A stretch of DNA of 64,000 nt from JAJRRH01 sp047638815. Its GTDB lineage: Bacteria; Bacteroidota; Bacteroidia; Flavobacteriales_D; JABDKJ01. A program made the translations under genes and the position numbers. The DNA is taken from contig JBLIMR010000006.1 of NCBI GenBank assembly GCA_047638815.1, positions 7,242-71,241 of the forward strand, written 5' to 3'. This document shows positions 8,526 to 16,098 of the stretch, piece by piece. The notes under the pieces were generated by a model that saw only the letters and a program-made list of their open reading frames with translations, was not told the DNA's origin and made no database searches. Positions within the stretch are counted from its first letter, which is position 1. Every line of letters starts with the position of its first letter.

Positions 8526-10169
8526 ATGACTAAAAAAGAAGAGTTAGCGTTCAACAAAAATGACGATAAAATGCGCCTTATGGTGTCTGCTATCCGAAGG
8601 GAAAAAGAGGAAATTCATCTTGGTGGAGGAAAGAAAAAGATTGCTAGACAACATGAAAAAGGTAAGCTAACCGCAAGAGAACGTGTAGATTACCTTCTTG
8701 ACAATGATCTCCCATTCTTCGAAATAGGAACTTTTGTCGGTCAAGGCATGTATAAAGAGCACGGTGGCTGCCCTGCGGGTGGAGTGGTTATTGTTATCGG
8801 ATATGTCAGTGGCAAACAAGTGATTGTAGTTGCCAATGATGCCACAGTTAAGGCTGGAGCATGGTTTCCAATTACTGGAAAGAAAAACCTCCGAGCTCAA
8901 GAAATCTCCATGGAAAACAATCTTCCAATCATCTATCTTGTTGATAGTGCTGGTGTTTTCCTTCCTATGCAGGACGAAATATTCCCAGACAAAGAACACT
9001 TCGGTAGAATTTTCAGAAACAATGCTGTAATGTCATCAATGGGCATACCACAGATATCAGCTGTTATGGGCAGTTGTGTAGCCGGAGGAGCCTATCTGCC
9101 AATCATGAGTGATGAAGCATTGATCGTAGACAAAACAGGATCTATTTTTCTGGCCGGTTCATTTCTGGTGAAAGCAGCAATTGGAGAAGATATTGATAAT
9201 GAAACTTTAGGTGGTGCAACCACACATTGTGAAATATCGGGTGTGACCGATTACAAATCTGCGAACGATCAAGAAGCCTTGGACACAATTAAAGGTTTGA
9301 TCGATAAGATGGGTGATAAAGGGGAGTATGCTGGTTTTGATAGGAAAGAGCCAAAGGAACCAAAATTGGATCCGAAGGAAATTATGGGAATACTTCCTAT
9401 TGATAGATCTAAGCCTTATGACATGCGAGAGATCATCAAGCGATTGGTTGATGATTCTAAATTTGAAGAGTATAAAAAAGATTACGGGCAAAGTATCTTG
9501 ACAGGATATGCCAGAATTGATGGATGGTCCGTGGGTATTATTGCAAACCAAAGAAAAATTGTGAAAACCAAAACTGGAGAAATGCAATTTGGTGGTGTGA
9601 TTTATTCTGATTCTGCTGATAAGTCTGCGAGATTTATCATGAATTGCAATCAGAAAAATATTCCCTTGGTATTTCTGCAAGATGTAACTGGGTTTATGGT
9701 TGGATCAAGATCTGAACAGGGAGGCATCATTAAGGATGGTGCTAAAATGGTTAATGCCATGAGTAATTCAGTGGTGCCGAAATTTACAGTGATTATCGGA
9801 AATTCATATGGGGCAGGAAACTACGCCATGTGTGGTAAAGCTTATGACCCAAGATTAATTGTCGCTTGGCCAACTGCTCAGCTGGCTGTGATGGGTGGAT
9901 CTCAAGCTGCCAAAACATTGATGCAGATTGAAGTCTCAGGAAGAGAGAGAAAAGGAGAGAAATTTTCTGATAAAGAAAAAGAAGATCTGTACAATAAAAT
10001 TAAGGATAGATACGATAATCAAACAAAGCCACAATATGCCGCTTCTAGACTTTGGGTGGATGAAATTATCGATCCATTGGACACAAGAAAAATATTGTCT
10101 ATGGGATTGGAAATGAGTAGTAAAAAGAAAGCTGAAAAACCTTACAACGTAGGAGTGATTCAAACGTGA
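8526..10169 (+). CDS. acyl-CoA carboxylase, carboxyltransferase (beta) subunit
   Basis: This is the biotin-dependent carboxyltransferase subunit of a propionyl-, methylcrotonyl- or related acyl-CoA carboxylase. KLTARERVDYLLD opens the N-terminal crotonase-fold half. The oxyanion-hole glycines lie in GSCVAGGAYLP and in GNSYGAGNYAMCGKAYDPR of the C-terminal half, and VAWPTAQLAVMG is conserved near the end. At 547 residues it is full length. The partner biotin carboxylase/BCCP subunit is not in the window, so the substrate stays open; its resemblance is strongest to the methylcrotonyl-CoA type. Confidence 0.88.
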   Translation: MTKKEELAFNKNDDKMRLMVSAIRREKEEIHLGGGKKKIARQHEKGKLTARERVDYLLDNDLPFFEIGTFVGQGMYKEHGGCPAGGVVIVIGYVSGKQVIVVANDATVKAGAWFPITGKKNLRAQEISMENNLPIIYLVDSAGVFLPMQDEIFPDKEHFGRIFRNNAVMSSMGIPQISAVMGSCVAGGAYLPIMSDEALIVDKTGSIFLAGSFLVKAAIGEDIDNETLGGATTHCEISGVTDYKSANDQEALDTIKGLIDKMGDKGEYAGFDRKEPKEPKLDPKEIMGILPIDRSKPYDMREIIKRLVDDSKFEEYKKDYGQSILTGYARIDGWSVGIIANQRKIVKTKTGEMQFGGVIYSDSADKSARFIMNCNQKNIPLVFLQDVTGFMVGSRSEQGGIIKDGAKMVNAMSNSVVPKFTVIIGNSYGAGNYAMCGKAYDPRLIVAWPTAQLAVMGGSQAAKTLMQIEVSGRERKGEKFSDKEKEDLYNKIKDRYDNQTKPQYAASRLWVDEIIDPLDTRKILSMGLEMSSKKKAEKPYNVGVIQT

Positions 10170-10185
10170 TAAAGAAATTTTAAAA

Positions 10186-10692
10186 ATGAATAGAGTACTT
10201 ACAATTTGTAGCCTTTTACTTTTAATTGCAGGAATAATTTCCTGTGAGAAGGATTGCCCTGAACAAGATGTTGATGATCTCAATGCGATCTATCTGGATT
10301 TTAAATTAAATGGAGATAATGCATTTACACCAGATCAACTAAATGATATTTTCATGGTGCGTTTCCAAACTGACACCTTGGATACTTTAAGTTTTCAGGC
10401 AGATACGTTCTTGTATTATCAAGAGGGATTTTATGCTGATGACTATAAAATACGAATCAGTAGAGCCCTACCTGCGTATGAGCAAATAGGTGCACCATAT
10501 TATTCCGCATACAACTACAGTATACAAAGCACTACTGAAGATTTTGAGATACTAGTAACAAACATAAATCTTGTTGGTTCTTATGATGATGATGATTGCG
10601 TGTATACTAATACCCAAAAGTCTTATGTTATTAATGGTGATACAATTGATATTTCTGGTTCGACAGAGTATGTTTTGATGGAGAACAATTGA
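10186..10692 (+). CDS. hypothetical lipoprotein
   Basis: The 168-residue protein has a lipoprotein signal peptide with lipobox GIISC (Cys 20), followed by an acidic, beta-rich region with no recognised domain. A DDDDC stretch lies near the C-terminus, and there are three cysteines after the lipidated one. It starts 16 bases after the carboxyltransferase, so it may be co-transcribed, but a functional link is not evident. Confidence 0.6.
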   Translation: MNRVLTICSLLLLIAGIISCEKDCPEQDVDDLNAIYLDFKLNGDNAFTPDQLNDIFMVRFQTDTLDTLSFQADTFLYYQEGFYADDYKIRISRALPAYEQIGAPYYSAYNYSIQSTTEDFEILVTNINLVGSYDDDDCVYTNTQKSYVINGDTIDISGSTEYVLMENN

Positions 10693-10926
10693 GTGTTGCG
10701 TGATGTCATGCTGAGCGAAATAGAAGCGGATATCAATATAGGTGCTAAAGATTCTATGGACAAAGAGTGAAATCCCTTGTTAAATTCCACCCCGCGCCCT
10801 TTAATTCCCTATAGAGGCCAAGGGTTTATTTCATTGTTGCGTGTTGCGTGTTGAAGTAAAAGAAAATCCGTTATTGCATTACAGTATTGTATCATTACAA
10901 CATTAAGAAATCGAATCATTATCTCA
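10693..10926. repeat. gene-free stretch of degenerate short words
   Basis: The 234 bases hold gtgttgcgtg, a segment gtcatgctgagcgaaat resembling a dispersed palindromic element seen in many Bacteroidota, a triple gttgcgt word near 10836-10853, and the words ttattgcattacag and atcattacaacatt, which recur at 15987-16046. No coding frame is convincing here. Confidence 0.45.
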
Positions 10927-11772
10927 TTATACAGACGCATTCACCAACTCCATCAACCGAGGTGTAATCTCCTTAATATATTTCTTCTGACGATAACTTT
11001 GTACCCATCGAATACCACTCGAAGCGTTGGTTAAAAAAACCTCATCAGCAACGAGAAGATTTCTTGGTTTGAATGACGTCTCATAAACGCGATAATTATT
11101 TGCTAACGCTAAATTAATTACCTGCATTCTCATGGTTCCACCAACACAACCGTCTACCAATGGCACTGTATACAAAACGCTATTACTGACAATAAAAAGA
11201 TTCGAATTTGTAGATTCAATAATCGCATCTTGATCATTCTGAACTAGAACATCATCCATTCCAGTGTTCTCTGAAAAAATGGAAGCCATGATGTATAATT
11301 CACAATTAAGCGTTTTATAATTAGAAGTTGGTGTTATCTGTTTTACCCGTTCTTTGTAGACATCAATATTTAAACCAACTTCATTTAACTCAAAGTAATT
11401 TTGCTCTACTGGCATAACCTGTATGAGATAGTTAAATCCAACTTCATTTTTTGGTCGATAATAACCTCCAGAATCTCGTGTTACTGTCAATCGACAACGA
11501 CCACCTTCTTTGATATTATTGAGCTCAATCAAACTCTGAATTTCGTTTAGTAATCTACCGAAATCAAAATCAGCGGCATATTTTATTTTCAGAGATCTAA
11601 GGCCTAATTTTAATCTATTAAGGTGAGCATCGAAAAAACAGACATTACCATTAATGATGCGAATGGTTTCGAAAAGGCCATCTCCAAATTGATATCCTCT
11701 ATCTCCCGCAGGAATACCATTTGCTGATCCCTCCAAAAGCTCTCCATTATATATCAGCTTCTCATTCGACAT
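10927..11772 (-). CDS. class IV aminotransferase (PLP-dependent)
   Basis: The 281-residue protein has the fold-type IV pattern: YQFGDGLFETIRI near residue 28, the Schiff-base lysine K153 in SNYKTLNC, and IIESTNSNLF, which holds the conserved glutamate that contacts the PLP nitrogen. The class contains branched-chain aminotransferases, D-amino-acid transaminases and aminodeoxychorismate lyase (PabC). The GDGLFET start and the short length lean to PabC or D-transaminase, but this is not certain. It overlaps the HAD gene by 11 bases at the end of a minus-strand operon. Confidence 0.78.
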   Translation of the reverse strand: MSNEKLIYNGELLEGSANGIPAGDRGYQFGDGLFETIRIINGNVCFFDAHLNRLKLGLRSLKIKYAADFDFGRLLNEIQSLIELNNIKEGGRCRLTVTRDSGGYYRPKNEVGFNYLIQVMPVEQNYFELNEVGLNIDVYKERVKQITPTSNYKTLNCELYIMASIFSENTGMDDVLVQNDQDAIIESTNSNLFIVSNSVLYTVPLVDGCVGGTMRMQVINLALANNYRVYETSFKPRNLLVADEVFLTNASSGIRWVQSYRQKKYIKEITPRLMELVNASV

Positions 11773-12253
11773 TTAATAATCTATTTTTCCATTCAACAAC
11801 TGGTGCGTTTGCTTTTATCAAAATTCCCTGTACATCAACTTTTTCTGCAGCATCAATATCTCTTTGGCTATCGCCAATCATCCAAGATTGTGAAACATCA
11901 ACATTAAACTTATGTATGGCACGTTCAAAAAGTATTGATTCGGGTTTACGGCTTAGTGATTTTGAATAATCGTGATGGTCAGGACTAAAATAAGTTTTTA
12001 AGATGGTAATCCCTTCTTCCTTAAAACGATTAATCATCCAAGCGTTAAGTGCTCGAAATTCCATAAGGGAATATCTGCCTTTAGCCACTCCCCCTTGATT
12101 TGTAATCACTATAAATTCATATCCATGTTCCACAAGCTCATGTAAGGTATCAAAAAGACCAGGAATAAAAACGAAGTCTTCAATTTTATACGTGTAATCC
12201 CCTCGCTCATGGTTTATGACACCATCACGATCCAGAAAAATAATTTTTTTCAT
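11762..12253 (-). CDS. HAD-IIIA phosphatase, GmhB-like
   Basis: The 163-residue protein resembles heptose-1,7-bisphosphate phosphatase (GmhB) and histidinol-phosphatase domains. FLDRDGVIN carries the nucleophile D8 and acid D10, VITNQGG is motif II, and MIGDSQRDIDAA is motif IV. The zinc loop normal for GmhB (CPHHP..C.C) is replaced by SPDHHDYSKSLSRKP with no cysteines, so it probably binds no zinc and may use another sugar phosphate. Its ATG overlaps the rhomboid stop (TAATG). Confidence 0.78.
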   Translation of the reverse strand: MKKIIFLDRDGVINHERGDYTYKIEDFVFIPGLFDTLHELVEHGYEFIVITNQGGVAKGRYSLMEFRALNAWMINRFKEEGITILKTYFSPDHHDYSKSLSRKPESILFERAIHKFNVDVSQSWMIGDSQRDIDAAEKVDVQGILIKANAPVVEWKNRLLNVE

Positions 12254-12888
12254 TATGTTAAAAAGCTAGAGATATAAAACTTTATGTCAAGATAACATTC
12301 GATAAGATAGTTGTAGTCAATGACCAGCATAAACAGAATTCCATAAATGGCTCCATAAAAATGGGCATCATGGGCTATATTACCTTTACTTCTTTTGTCC
12401 ATACTGTATTCGTACCAGAGATATAGCACCCCGAATAAGAAGGCAGGCAAACCAATCATAAAATATAGGTAGATAGAGTGTGTCGGTCGCATTATAATGA
12501 ACGCATATAGGACCGCTGCTACAGCTCCTGAAGCCCCTAAAGAATTGTATCTTATGTTGTCTTTATGTTTTACCAAGGCCGAAGAGGAAGCAAATGCAAT
12601 TCCACCAACATACAGTAATACAAAACTTATTCTGCCACTAAACGGAAAGGCATTTGTGAGTTCCGCTTCCACAAATTGACCGAAAATATATAGCACCCAC
12701 ATATTTACTAGAAGGTGCATCCATCCACTATGGATAAAAGCGTGACTAAATAGTCTGTAATACTGTCTTTCGTGATGAAAGAGATAAGAATTGAACAGTA
12801 ACTTTTCCTTAAACGATCTATTCTTGAATCCCACCACGGAGATCAAAACTGTAATTGCAACAAGGATTAGTGTAATCGATATCTCCAT
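12253..12888 (-). CDS. rhomboid intramembrane serine protease
   Basis: The 211-residue membrane protein has six or so hydrophobic segments. HAFIHSGWMHLLVNM is the conserved L1/TM2 motif, S120 in GASGA the nucleophile and H176 in HDAHFYGA the catalytic partner. It cleaves within the membrane; the substrate is unknown. ATG 12888 is preferred over TTG 12903, because the latter would overlap the previous gene and add only five residues. It shares the stretch GCTGGTAAATATG at its start with the next upstream gene. Confidence 0.85.
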   Translation of the reverse strand: MEISITLILVAITVLISVVGFKNRSFKEKLLFNSYLFHHERQYYRLFSHAFIHSGWMHLLVNMWVLYIFGQFVEAELTNAFPFSGRISFVLLYVGGIAFASSSALVKHKDNIRYNSLGASGAVAAVLYAFIIMRPTHSIYLYFMIGLPAFLFGVLYLWYEYSMDKRSKGNIAHDAHFYGAIYGILFMLVIDYNYLIECYLDIKFYISSFLT

Positions 12889-12899
12889 ATTTACCAGCC

Positions 12900-13766
12900 T
12901 CAAACTTTGATAAGGCTCATTCTCAACGCACCAACGGCATCATTTATTTCTTCAAGATTGTCTTTAATCTCAAGAATGTCTCCTTTCAATATCATTTTCA
13001 CCATGGGATCCAATTTTTCCAAATCTGCTAATCGATCTGAGCATGGTTGATAATCCTTAAAATGTGCTAAAATTTTCTTTATCCGATCATAGCTCTTCAA
13101 ATGATTGAGAAGTTCATTTCCTATTATTTCATTTGGCCATGCACTATTTGCCAAATTAAAATTAATGAAAATTCCCTCGATATAAGAACCCGATAGAATA
13201 AGCGCCACAATCTGCGCTCTGGCATCGCTATCAATTTTTTCCTCCGCTTCTTTGACCAACAGCTCTAAGAAGTCAATCTTCTCGCTCTGACTCAAAAGAC
13301 CATCCGACAATAGAACATCAAATTTTCTACGGTCAAAAGCATTTTCTACATCCAATTTTTCAGCCAAATAAAATATAGCATCCAAATATGTATCTCGTGC
13401 TTGATCTTGCTCATAGGCGAATAGATAATTAAGATCTGCTATATAAACACCTATATTGGTTGCCATTTCCAATGAGTTAATATAGTTTTTGCTGTTCAGT
13501 GGACTGTTGAGTAACATGTTATTAAAGGGCACATCCTGGTCTCTAATTAATTTATTGAGTATGCTAGACTCCACAATCTGTGAACGAATCAAGGAAACTT
13601 CTTCGTTAAAAACATAGGAATTATCAGACGCTGTCTGCATGCTTTTCTTAGTGTCCATCTCACTCGCACAGCCTTGAAAAATGATGAGTGACAGGAATAT
13701 TATTGCGAGAACATAGAAGGAATTATTTGTTCTCAAGAAATTATAATTTCTAAAAAGGTGTTTCAT
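12900..13766 (-). CDS. hypothetical lipoprotein, alpha-helical
   Basis: The 288-residue protein starts with a long N-terminal hydrophobic signal ending in the lipobox IFQGC. The mature part is almost wholly helical, with heptad-like leucines and an acidic bias (DNLEEINDAVGALRM at the end). No family was recognised. ATG 13766 follows GCTGGTAAAT and is preferred over TTG 13778. It is the first gene of the operon with rhomboid, HAD and aminotransferase. Confidence 0.65.
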   Translation of the reverse strand: MKHLFRNYNFLRTNNSFYVLAIIFLSLIIFQGCASEMDTKKSMQTASDNSYVFNEEVSLIRSQIVESSILNKLIRDQDVPFNNMLLNSPLNSKNYINSLEMATNIGVYIADLNYLFAYEQDQARDTYLDAIFYLAEKLDVENAFDRRKFDVLLSDGLLSQSEKIDFLELLVKEAEEKIDSDARAQIVALILSGSYIEGIFINFNLANSAWPNEIIGNELLNHLKSYDRIKKILAHFKDYQPCSDRLADLEKLDPMVKMILKGDILEIKDNLEEINDAVGALRMSLIKV

Positions 13767-13975
13767 ATTTACCAGCAACAGTTAATAAGCTAAAGTATAT
13801 TTTTAATCCTTACCAAGCTAACCTGGTACGGTTCAACAATAAAATTGAAATGTGGATAGATTGACGATGTGAAAAATGAACCTGAGAAGCTCAAAGTTTG
13901 GTTTAAAGCATCATAATTTGACTCTATCGCGCTTGGGTATCCGACCTATTGATCGAATGTTCTAATTTAGCATGA

Positions 13976-14085
13976 GCCAAGGAGGTCTTGTCTGTAACTA
14001 TCTGATCAGATTAGCTCCGCTGATCCCTAGTGCGAGGAACCTACATATAGCCAGCTATTTCCGCGAAATATCTTGGCTTTTTTTA
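13976..14085 (+). ncRNA. candidate structured RNA of about 110 nt
   Basis: AGCCAAG at 13976-13982 pairs with CTTGGCT at 14073-14079, which is followed at once by a T run, giving a closing stem plus terminator. Inside are a six-pair hairpin (GATCAG with CTGATC, loop ATTAGCTCCG) and ATAG-CCAG-CTAT. A -7-like TAATTTAG ends five bases before the closing stem. A long-stem RNA of this size would suit a 6S-like RNA, but no conserved signature was recognised, so identity is open. Confidence 0.4.
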
Positions 14086-14137
14086 TGAGATATTTTTACT
14101 CACGCGAACTTGGCAAAATATCTCATAAAAAAAGCCC
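14076..14137. repeat. perfect 22-bp inverted repeat, 18-nt loop
   Basis: Bases 14076-14097 are the exact reverse complement of 14116-14137 (GGC, seven T, ATGAGATA, four T). The flanking T and A runs make it a possible bidirectional terminator between the plus-strand RNA candidate and minus-strand transcription from the tRNA side. Confidence 0.7.
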
Positions 14138-14160
14138 GAAATCTTTTGGATTTCAGGCTA
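14134..14160 (-). terminator. rho-independent terminator, minus strand
   Basis: On the minus strand AGCC-GAAATC pairs with GATTTC-GGCT (one mismatch, loop of five), followed by seven T. It lies just after the tRNA 3'-end remnant, mirroring the tRNA-terminator order at 14298-14419. Confidence 0.65.
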
Positions 14161-14163
14161 AAT

Positions 14164-14181
14164 GCCGAGAGAGGGGGATTA
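14164..14181 (-). other. tRNA-Ser 3'-end remnant
   Basis: Seventeen of eighteen bases equal 14331-14348, the acceptor and T-stem 3' half of tRNA-Ser(GCT). The remaining tRNA body cannot be recognised next to it. Confidence 0.55.
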
Positions 14182-14245
14182 TTAAAGAATGATCCCTGAA
14201 TGGGGAGCTGCAATAGACATTGAAATCGCTTCGCTCTTTTTTTCA

Positions 14246-14292
14246 TTTCAAACATTTTCAAATTGAGAGATCTCATTTAAAAATGTTTGAAA
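14246..14292. repeat. hairpin: 13-bp arms with a nearly palindromic core
   Basis: TTTCAAACATTTT (14246-14258) pairs with AAAATGTTTGAAA (14280-14292). The enclosed sequence also folds (AAAT-GAGA with TCTC-ATTT, one bulged T). It lies between the tRNA terminator and the tRNA remnant. Confidence 0.6.
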
Positions 14293-14297
14293 CAAAA

Positions 14298-14320
14298 AAA
14301 CCCAGCCAATGGCTGGGTTT
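14298..14320 (-). terminator. terminator of tRNA-Ser
   Basis: AAACCCAGCC-ATT-GGCTGGGTTT on the minus strand forms a ten-pair hairpin followed by a T run, 13 bases after the tRNA 3' end. Confidence 0.8.
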
Positions 14321-14332
14321 CAATGTATATTG

Positions 14333-14419
14333 CGGAGAGAGGGGGATTCGAACCCCCGGAACAGTTTCCCGTTCACATGTTTAGCAAACATGCGGTTTAA
14401 GCCACTCACCCACCTCTCC
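14333..14419 (-). tRNA. tRNA-Ser (anticodon GCT)
   Basis: Read on the minus strand, the acceptor arm GGAGAGG pairs with TCTCTCC (one G-T). The anticodon stem CATGT/ACATG encloses TTGCTAA with anticodon GCT. A long variable arm AACGG-GAAA-CTGTT marks a class II serine tRNA, and GGGGG-TTCGAAT-CCCCC is the T arm. The discriminator is G and CCA is not encoded. It reads AGC and AGT codons. Confidence 0.95.
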
Positions 14420-14447
14420 ATGGCAGCAAGCTGCATTTTGTGAGGCG

Positions 14448-14477
14448 CAAAGTTAATATTGTTCCTCGAATAATCAA
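14448..14477 (-). promoter_or_regulatory. promoter of tRNA-Ser
   Basis: TTG (14477-14475), a 19-base spacer and TAACTTTG (14455-14448) fit the Bacteroidota -33/-7 consensus exactly, 28 bases before the tRNA 5' end. Confidence 0.75.
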
Positions 14478-14559
14478 CAAAAATATTGATGTAGGATAAT
14501 CTAATCTTGTAAGCTCCCAAGATTAGAACTTAGAACTGTGAAAAGTTATGCATGTATTG

Positions 14560-14567
14560 TACCTTTG
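14560..14567 (+). promoter_or_regulatory. -7 box (TACCTTTG) for the thiolase gene
   Basis: An exact TAnnTTTG element followed by GCACCGC, about 60 bases before the ATG. The -33 region has TGTG rather than TTG at the right spacing. Confidence 0.55.
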
Positions 14568-14628
14568 CACCGCATTTTCACCACATAATTAGTGGGATGG
14601 AATTCTAACTAAAATCGAGAGTAAAAAA

Positions 14629-15804
14629 ATGAAAGACGTATATATAGTAGCCGCAAAAAGAACACCAATGGGCAGTTTTGGTGGAGGATTATCTTCTGTA
14701 CCTGCAACAAAATTAGGTGCAACAGCTATAAAAGGAGCATTAAGTGCTGCCGGAATGGACGCATCAGAAGTGCAAGAAGTGTTTATGGGAAATGTTCTTC
14801 AAGCGAATTTAGGCCAAGCACCAGCACGTCAAGCGGCTATGAATGCTGGTATCAGTGAAAATGTGCCGTGTACAACAATCAATAAAGTATGTGCATCTGG
14901 TATGAAAGCCCTTAGCCTTGCGGCTCAGAGTATACGTTGTGGAGACAACGATGTTGTTGTAGCTGGCGGCATGGAAAATATGTCAAGTGTCCCTCACTAT
15001 TTTAATGCGAGAAATGCAACCAAACTAGGAGATACTAAAATGATTGATGGCCTTGTGAAAGATGGCCTTACCGATGTATACGGAGCCGTGCATATGGGCG
15101 TTTGTGCCGACAAGTGTGCAACTGAACACAACATTACTAGAGAAGATCAAGATAATTTTGCCATAGAATCATATAACAGATCGGCAGCGGCATGGGATGC
15201 TGGAAAATTCAATGATGAAATTGTTGCTGTAGAGGTTCCTCAAAGAAAAGGGGATCCAATAATCGTTGATCGCGATGAGGAATACAGCAATGTTCGATTC
15301 GAAAAAATTCCAACACTCAGAGCAGTTTTCACTAAAGATGGAACTGTAACTGCCGCAAATGCTTCTTCGCTGAACGATGGCGCTTCAGCACTTGTCCTTG
15401 TTAGCAAAGAAAAAATGGAAGAACTAGGTTTGAAGCCATTGGCAAAGATTGTTTCTTCTGCAGATGCGGCTCACCAACCTGAATGGTTTACTACTGCACC
15501 TTCAAAGGCTGTGCCTATCGCCCTGGAGAGAGCAAATATGAAAGCTGAAGACATTGATTTTTGGGAACTAAACGAAGCTTTTTCTGTCGTTGGAATTGTA
15601 AATACTAAATTGCTTAAACTCGATCCAAGCAAAGTTGATGTAAATGGAGGGGCTGTTTCACTTGGTCATCCACTAGGAAGCAGTGGATCTAGAATTATCG
15701 TGACACTTATTAATGTTCTAAAACAAAACAATGGAAAGTTTGGAGCTGCAGGAATTTGCAATGGTGGCGGTGGAGCTTCTGCGATGGTGATAGAGAATGT
15801 TTAA
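14629..15804 (+). CDS. thiolase (acetyl-CoA C-acyltransferase)
   Basis: The 391-residue enzyme condenses or cleaves acyl-CoA. C88 in NKVCASGMKA is the acyl-carrying cysteine, H347 in GGAVSLGHPLGSSG activates it, and C377 in GICNGGGGA is the proton-transfer cysteine. The length and N-terminus (VYIVAAKRTPMGSFGG) are standard. Whether it runs beta-oxidation or makes acetoacetyl-CoA cannot be told; no other beta-oxidation gene adjoins, although an acyl-CoA ligase lies about 6 kb away. The repeat tract begins four bases after the stop. Confidence 0.92.
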   Translation: MKDVYIVAAKRTPMGSFGGGLSSVPATKLGATAIKGALSAAGMDASEVQEVFMGNVLQANLGQAPARQAAMNAGISENVPCTTINKVCASGMKALSLAAQSIRCGDNDVVVAGGMENMSSVPHYFNARNATKLGDTKMIDGLVKDGLTDVYGAVHMGVCADKCATEHNITREDQDNFAIESYNRSAAAWDAGKFNDEIVAVEVPQRKGDPIIVDRDEEYSNVRFEKIPTLRAVFTKDGTVTAANASSLNDGASALVLVSKEKMEELGLKPLAKIVSSADAAHQPEWFTTAPSKAVPIALERANMKAEDIDFWELNEAFSVVGIVNTKLLKLDPSKVDVNGGAVSLGHPLGSSGSRIIVTLINVLKQNNGKFGAAGICNGGGGASAMVIENV

Positions 15805-15807
15805 TTA

Positions 15808-15922
15808 GGGGTCAGGGAGTCAGGAGTCAGGAGTCAGGGAGTCAGGGGTCAGGAGTCAGGGGTCAGGAGTCAGGGAGTCAGGGAGTCAGGGAGTCAGGGA
15901 GTCAGGGAGTCAGGGAGTCAGG
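15808..15922 (+). repeat. tandem 7/8-bp repeat (GGAGTCA/GGGAGTCA/GGGGTCA)
   Basis: About 115 bases consist wholly of GTCAGG words in units of seven or eight bases. The 3' half is a pure run of GGGAGTCA, the 5' half mixes three variants. It lies directly after the thiolase stop codon. The unequal unit lengths suggest slippage or recombination. Confidence 0.9.
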
Positions 15923-15986
15923 TAAAATAAATCGTCTGGACGGTATATTACGGAATTAACGCATTCTTTGACCTAAACATTTCAAC

Positions 15987-16046
15987 ATTATTGCATTACA
16001 GCATTGAAGCATTGAAGCATTATTAAATTATCGCATTGAAGCATTA
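15987..16046 (+). repeat. short-word repeat tract (gcattgaagcatt, attatcgcatt)
   Basis: Words attattgcattacagcatt, gaagcattgaagcatt and attatcgcattgaagcatta run together. The last 20 are almost identical to the right repeat beside the broken four-helix-bundle gene at 6129-6156. Confidence 0.65.
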
Positions 16047-16098
16047 AGTGATTGAATAATTGTATCATTGAACCAATAATAAAATATAAAACCAAGAA

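Noticed and set aside
9207..9680. Long minus-strand open frame inside the acyl-CoA carboxyltransferase gene
   Set aside because: Antisense shadow of a clearly conserved gene; composition lacks any domain.
13976..14085. Candidate RNA as tmRNA or SRP RNA
   Set aside because: Far too short for tmRNA and lacks the tRNA-like ends; the conserved SRP GGAA-loop helix is not found.
15756..15959. Open frame running through the GTCAGG repeat (Gly/Ser/Gln/Arg-rich product)
   Set aside because: It starts inside the thiolase gene in another frame and is made of the repeat itself; no start signal or conserved sequence supports it.
15808..16046. Repeat tracts as a CRISPR array
   Set aside because: No regular repeat-spacer alternation, units are 7-12 bases and no cas gene is near.
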